Assembly (NCBI RefSeq): GCF_000006565.2
Contig: NC_031479.1
Coordinates: 372,001-436,000, forward strand
Reading direction: 5' to 3'
Length of the DNA stretch: 64,000 nucleotides
Source of the DNA: Toxoplasma gondii ME49
Lineage: Eukaryota; Apicomplexa; Conoidasida; Eucoccidiorida; Sarcocystidae
The position numbers were made by a program, and so were the translations under genes. Under the pieces are notes generated by a model, which searched no databases, was not told the DNA's origin, and was given only the letters and a program-made list of their open reading frames with translations. Below are positions 59,001 to 64,000 of the stretch, piece after piece (the first letter of the stretch is position 1; every line of letters starts with the position of its first letter).

Positions 59001-61624
59001 GATGGCGAGAGGGAGAGGCGAACAAGACCGCGGGCAGAAGGGACGCGTGGCGAAGTTGCGTCACAGGCAGAGCCTGCCCGTTATCTGAGAGGGATTTTCG
59101 TGCGAAGAAGCACAGAAAGCAGGAACGTTCTGGCTGCGAGGAACCCGCCGCGCGCTCTCTGAGGCTCTGAGACTTTTCATTTGAGCGGCGGCCGGCGCGG
59201 GCTGGCCAGGAAACGAGAAATCCTCTTCAAGTGGCCTGCGATTTTCCGTTAACCGTGTGATGTGAGAAGAAAACGGTGCAGACGAAAACTTAGAGGTAGT
59301 AGAAGGCGACATCTGAGGAGACCATAGATGCAGCAGACAATCAGAAAAACAGAGAAAGAGAGAAAGAAAAGGGGAAGGGAGAACGATGAAGGCAGGCCAG
59401 ACGCAGATGTAAGAGAAAAGTCTGCTGTCTTTCGCCTCAGTTGTGGTGCCTGCTGCCTCTCCTGTAGTCCCGAACCGGCCTGGGAGATGTGAATGCCGAC
59501 GAAGCCGTCCATCGAGGAAGAGAATCCATCGCTTTCTGCTTCCCTCTCAGCACCACAGAACAGCGGCGACGCGGTAACTTTAGGGCAACGCACAAGACAA
59601 GGAGGAAGCCCACATCGGTCCGTGTGGATAGAGGACCCACATACCTTCCTATTTATGGTTGTAGTGGAAAGGACGTACCTATTTGCGTTAGCAGATGTGC
59701 ACAAAGTGTCCATGAGGTTGTGTCCTGAAGCCGAGTTTCTCGTCACCGTCCGTTGTACGGCGTGACTCGCCGTGCCGGTCCAGAGGAAACTCCGCTGCAA
59801 CTCGGCTTAACTTTCGCGTGAGGACTACCCTCGCGGATTTTGTTGCCCTAAAGAAAGAGGCTGTTCTACGCCCTTACTGTGGCACCGTGGCAAAAACATG
59901 GACGGACCAGAGAAACAAAAGCTCAGCCGTTGTGCTTTCCGCGATTTGGGTCGTCTGCATGCGCGCCGACTGGAAAGCCCGTTGTTAGCGAATAGCCGCG
60001 AAACTTTCTGGCGCGGTTCTCCGCAGATGTCTTTCTTGAAACATGCAAACTGAATCCGTCTGCTTTTCGTACAACACCATGCGTCAAATCTGCCACGTTG
60101 CATCATTTCCTCATTCCGCCTTCGGGGCTGCACTAGGGACTTGGCAAAATGCATGCACATCGCTAATCCAGGTTCCTCAGTCGGACGAGAGGGCCCAGGC
60201 CTCGGCACGGTGACTGCAGGGTGTCTCGCGCGCTTCTTCGTTTTTCAGCGGCGGTTGTCTTGCACCCAAAAGTGGCGTTCCGCAGCTGGAACTACGCGCA
60301 GTCTCGGTTTCGGGTCCGTACCATTTCCGGGAAGCTTCTCCACAGTTTCATTGGCGCAACTCAGGCAGGACTCGAGCTCGTCTAGTGTGAGACTGTCATC
60401 GGACAAGTAGCTCGGCAGCAATGGTCGGCGTCTGTGCAGTTGAACGGCCCCGCGTGGAAACAGACTCCCAACGTCTGCCTTTAAACTCTGGTAAGGCAAG
60501 CAGTTTGTGAGGGTGTCTGTACACCTGGCAGGTGTTCGTCGACGCTTGCGTTGCAGGTCTTAGGGTCCCTGACTATCCGCAAACGCGAAATGGCGACCGA
60601 TTCCGCCTCTCTTGGAAGTTGTCTTTCTCTAATATGTGCCTGCATACAGGTGTCGACTGCAGTGAGGAAAACACAAACATGTATAAATAAAGGTGTGCAG
60701 GTGTTGTTCCAGATGTGTTGATGTCGGTCGATGCGCACAGTTAGGCATGGACGTGACTGCAAGTTCCTTTGACGGAGAAGACGCGCTGGTTTTGCTTTTT
60801 CGTGTAGAACATAATGTGTCGCGTGCGAATGTGTGGCCATCTGTGGTGTAAGTGTGGTCCCTGCTGTTCCCTATTGGAAAGGACGACGCGTGGCTTCGTG
60901 CTCCGGGTGAGGCAGACATAACGTAGTGGTGGGGTGAGACGCAGACACAAAGGAAGTCTTTCAAAAGACAAGAACGGGAGAAAAAGCGGGGGACACGACG
61001 CCAAGAAACACAGACGAGAGACGAGAACTCTGAAGGCTTTGTGTCTGCAAATGAAAGGTGAGCGTACAACATAAGGAATCCGAGCTCGCAATTTCGGAGG
61101 AAATGGGTGACAGAAAAGAATACTGAGAATGTCTCTTTAATTGTCGGTTTATTCGGAGAAAACAGTCAGCTTGAACCTCTGTTTGTCGGCTCTCGTCGCG
61201 CAAAGAGGAGCACCGGAATGCCAGCGCGGACGCCAGCGGCTAGCATAAAGAATGTACAGTTTCAGCCTTCGCTCTGCGCTCTACCCACACCAGACTGACA
61301 CATTTGTCTACAAAAATAACTCCATTTACCTACACGAAGCCTGCGTGGGACTCCAGGCCTATACGCATCTTACATGCGCTGCTCGCTGCAGCTAGCTAGA
61401 CGGCACGGTGCATCTAAAACGGATTACGTATATGCATGAGGTATCGATATAAGTCTTTATGAATGTTTAAAAGCCTCTGCAAAGATTCAGGCAGTGCATT
61501 TGATCAGAGACAGCAGTGATTGGGAAGCGGAGGAACCACAGCCTGCGAGAAGCCGTCGCTTCCCCTGTTTTTCTCATTTCTTTGACCTGCATACACAAAA
61601 CATCGACCATGTCGCCAAACAGCG
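59001..61624. other. Upstream region of the RAP-domain gene
   Basis: It lies between the start of the RAP gene and the 3' end of the last gene, both minus strand. A TGCATGC-type word (aatgcatgcacat, near 60147) occurs, a motif often enriched upstream of Toxoplasma genes. A minus-strand ORF at 59061-59312 could be a 5' leader but has no convincing link to exon 1. Otherwise I see no gene. Confidence 0.35.
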
Positions 61625-62367
61625 TCAAGTCAAACCAAAGGTCCTGAGAATCGAGACGTGACTGACTTGTTGCGCATGCGTACTCGGGATCGGTGCAGAA
61701 AAAAGAGGAAGTTCCAAGGCCACACCACAGTCTCGAAATTACGTGTGAACACGACCGGGTCAGTGTGTCCCGCAAAGAAACGGAGACATCTTTAACTTCG
61801 AATTCCACTTTTACACATGCATAAGACGCCCTTATAAGTGTTCTATATGTCCGTAGCTTCACAGGCATACACATATGCATAATTGAGATACCACGCACAT
61901 ACCAGGGTACGAGCGTACTTCACACAGCTAACATGGTAATATGAAGCACACAGGTACTTGGATGTCCGAGCCCAGCAGGATGTCCACGTGAGAACACAGG
62001 GACAGGCTTTAAAAACGAGGAACGATTTTATAAAGTCCTTACTTCAGTTGCTGGACAACGGCAGGCGGGAGAGAAATTTTTATTGGCAATCCGTCGTGGA
62101 GCGAAGCAACAACTTTCAATTCCGCTGAGAGAGAACAAACATGAAACAGAAAAGAACGCGAAATGCGCAACCTCACATGCCCTTCCTAACATCTGTCTGC
62201 GTTCTGGAACTACACACACGTCCGCGTATGTAAATTTACATACTGGATTTGCCGAGAGTTCCACTTGGAGTTGTGAATAAACGTTCATCACGACCCGAGC
62301 CACGCATGCAGAAGCGAGGAAGCCAAGTGCCTCCTTTAGCTAACACACACATCTATCTCTCTTTATT

Positions 62368-62413
<46 letters not shown>

Positions 62414-63392
62414 CATGTGTACAGATATGTGAATATGTGTATGGCACAGTCGTACGAAAGCAGTGAATTTAAACATATGTGTTTCTGCGCCCGGGATGAA
62501 ACGGGTTCTTCCCTGCTTCGCTGGCATGCGGCACCTTGCGCTTACGTTTTAGGAACGGAATCACCGACGAGCCTCCAAAGAGCTTGAGGGGAAACTCCGC
62601 CTGGAGACACGCAGTGGAAAGTCGCAGACTTTTCCGGTCAGACAGATTCTGGCGCCGTCTCGCGTTGTGCGAGACGGTCACCTTCGACATCTTCGAAAGG
62701 AAAAGAGGCACAGTGCGTTCCCAACCCAGAGGAGACGGAGGCGGTCAAGAAACACAGCGGAAAGAACGCACCGAGCGCAGAGAGCAGGGAAGAAAGAAGT
62801 GATTCGACATGGCAAGAAAGACACAAAGAGACTGTAGAAAGACAACTCGGAAGCGAGAGAAACGGCAAGTCAGGTGTCGCTTGAGTGGAAAAAACGGCTG
62901 TTTGTATCCTCCTTTCTCGGCGCCTGCCACGAGCGTTTCACATTTTTGCCTGACACTGGGCGAACGCCGGGACGCTGCATGCGCGCTGACCTCGTCGAAA
63001 TTCTCATCTGCCAAGACGACCGCGTCGTTCTCTTCGTCAACATACATGACTTGGAAAGTCTTCTTCTCCGGCTGAATCGCTGCACGCCCAAGACACAAAA
63101 CGAAAACGCTGCAGAGACACCGGAAACAACGAGCTCGGTTCTCTCACAGCTGCAGATGCACCGCGAAAACGAAGACCTTCTGTTGTCTCTGCACGCTTCG
63201 AGAAAAGAGAGCGAGTCCAGAAAACAGATTGAAAGGAGACAAAAGCGGGACGACAGAGCAGGCGACAAAGAGCGAGGTGAGAGATAGAAAAGAGAAAACG
63301 AGGGCGTCGCCGACGGACAGACCTTCCAGCTTTTTGTTCACAGAAAAGTTCGCTTCGCCTGCCTTGAAGGTCGCGAGGTCGATGTACGAAAT
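61625..63392 (-). CDS. Unidentified multi-exon protein with PB1-like acidic motif, 5' end unresolved
   Basis: Exons whose phases match in series: 63392..63323 (ISYIDLATFKAGEANFSVNK), 63079..62991 (TFQVMYVDEENDAVVLADEN), 62690..62546 (MSKVTVSHNARRRQNLSDRK, then LQAEFPLKLFGGSSVIPFLK) and 62124..62043 (ELKVVASLHDGLPIKISLPP, then AVVQQL). A tiny last exon, 61643..61625, ending at TGA is possible. Donors at 62546 and 62043 are GTAAGC and GTAAGG; those at 63323 and 62991 (GTCTGT, GTCAGC) are weaker. The YVDEENDAVVLADENFDE stretch resembles the OPCA acidic loop of PB1 domains (YxDExxDxVxLxxDxxxxE), as in NBR1-type scaffold proteins, but the space before it looks too short for a full PB1 fold. Function is unknown. 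Upstream exons probably continue to the right, possibly beyond the window. Confidence 0.45.
62368..62420. repeat. (TA)n/(TG)n microsatellite
   Basis: Alternating TA with a few G interruptions passes into gtgtgtgtgcatgtgt. It lies inside the modelled intron between 62546 and 62124 of the last gene. Confidence 0.9.
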
Positions 63393-63719
63393 CTGCAGAG
63401 ACGGAGCGCAGGAATTTCCAGATGCAAAAGGAGTCGAAGATCCGCGCGTCAGTCCGCGCGCCAGTAATGCCTTTTTCTCCGGAAACAGTGACGCTTTTCT
63501 CTGTGGTCCCGCGGTGTACATCCAGCCCGACCGCAGTTTCTCGGAAACAGCTGCGTCACCTTTGCACACAAAAATGCCTGCCCTCCTCGCCAGGTGTTCT
63601 TCCCCTTCCTGGAGAATTTAGTCTTGATTACTATTCGCGGTGCTATTCCTCAATCAGCGCGCATCTTACACGGAAGACTAGCTCCGATCTGAGACGTTAG
63701 TACCGGATTAACGCTAAGC

Positions 63720-64000
63720 TTGTGGGAACCCAGCAACGACTACGGCTTCCGCTTCTGCCCGTTTATCCACCTTCCGTCGCCTTTCTTGGGGTCCTTGAAA
63801 AACCTTCTTCTTCGCGTTTTCTTCCTCTTCTCGCACGTTCGCATTTCGCTTTTGCTCTGCTTCTCTCCCGTGTTCTCTTCTCCTCCGACTTTCTCGTCTT
63901 GTCCCCTAATCTTCTTGTAGCCTTCGTTGCCCTCCTTCCTGTCTTCTCTCTTTTTCTTCTCCTCCCTTTTTCTCCTCTTCTGTTCCTCTTTTCCGCTGTT
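63720..64000. other. Polypyrimidine-rich tract at right edge
   Basis: The plus strand is dominated by CTT/TTC/TCT words from about 63760 to the end. On the minus strand this reads as Lys/Glu/Arg-rich codons, open in one frame for roughly 85 codons (64000 to about 63740). It could be a low-complexity coding exon of the gene to the left or simply a regulatory polypyrimidine stretch; the window ends before this can be told. Confidence 0.4.

Noticed and set aside
62249..62587. 112-codon frame with YVYVYIYIYIYVCV
   Set aside because: It is the translation of the TA/TG microsatellite, not a transmembrane helix.

Overview
The window looks like nuclear DNA of a coccidian apicomplexan, Toxoplasma gondii or a very close relative (Hammondia, Neospora). 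The support is multi-exon genes with GT-AG introns, very long Ser/Arg/Glu-rich proteins with low-complexity inserts, frequent TGCATGC words, TA-rich microsatellites, and organellar RNA-binding protein families (HPR/RAP) typical of Apicomplexa. There is no sign of operons, prokaryotic start sites, CRISPR, insertion sequences or viral genes. The species call is inference; no marker gene settles it.

Layout, left to right. 1-3.0 kb: the 3' part of a plus-strand gene resembling the HPR/FASTK-like helical-repeat family. 3.8-7.3 kb: an unrecognised plus-strand gene of small phase-0 exons, with one exon whose frame is broken. 8.4-12.1 kb: a tandem pair of secreted histidine acid phosphatases of the MINPP type, the first a nonsense/frameshift pseudogene and the second intact. 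13.4-25.2 kb: a long minus-strand gene that can be read exon by exon as PEX1, the AAA+ ATPase of the peroxisomal receptor-export complex. 25.2-28.7 kb: a divergent intergenic region with a 198-bp tandem duplication. 28.7-35.2 kb: one enormous exon for a polar protein with a single C-terminal membrane anchor. 36.4-37.9 kb: exon-like pieces of an unrecognised gene. 38.6-39.6 kb: a single-exon secreted protein of unknown function. 41.1-44.7 kb: a second HPR-like protein (minus). 47.9-51.0 kb: a sodium:solute symporter (minus, three exons). 51.8-59.0 kb: a third helical-repeat protein ending in a RAP domain (minus, four exons). 61.6-63.4 kb: small phase-consistent exons of an unidentified minus-strand gene with a PB1-like acidic motif.

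The genes are not an operon and need not act together. Two themes recur. Three proteins are probably organellar (mitochondrial or apicoplast) RNA-binding factors. PEX1 bears on whether these parasites keep peroxisomes. The phosphatase, the 342-residue protein and the symporter are probably secretory or surface proteins. Exon limits come from splice consensus and phase matching by eye, so they are models rather than transcript-supported structures.
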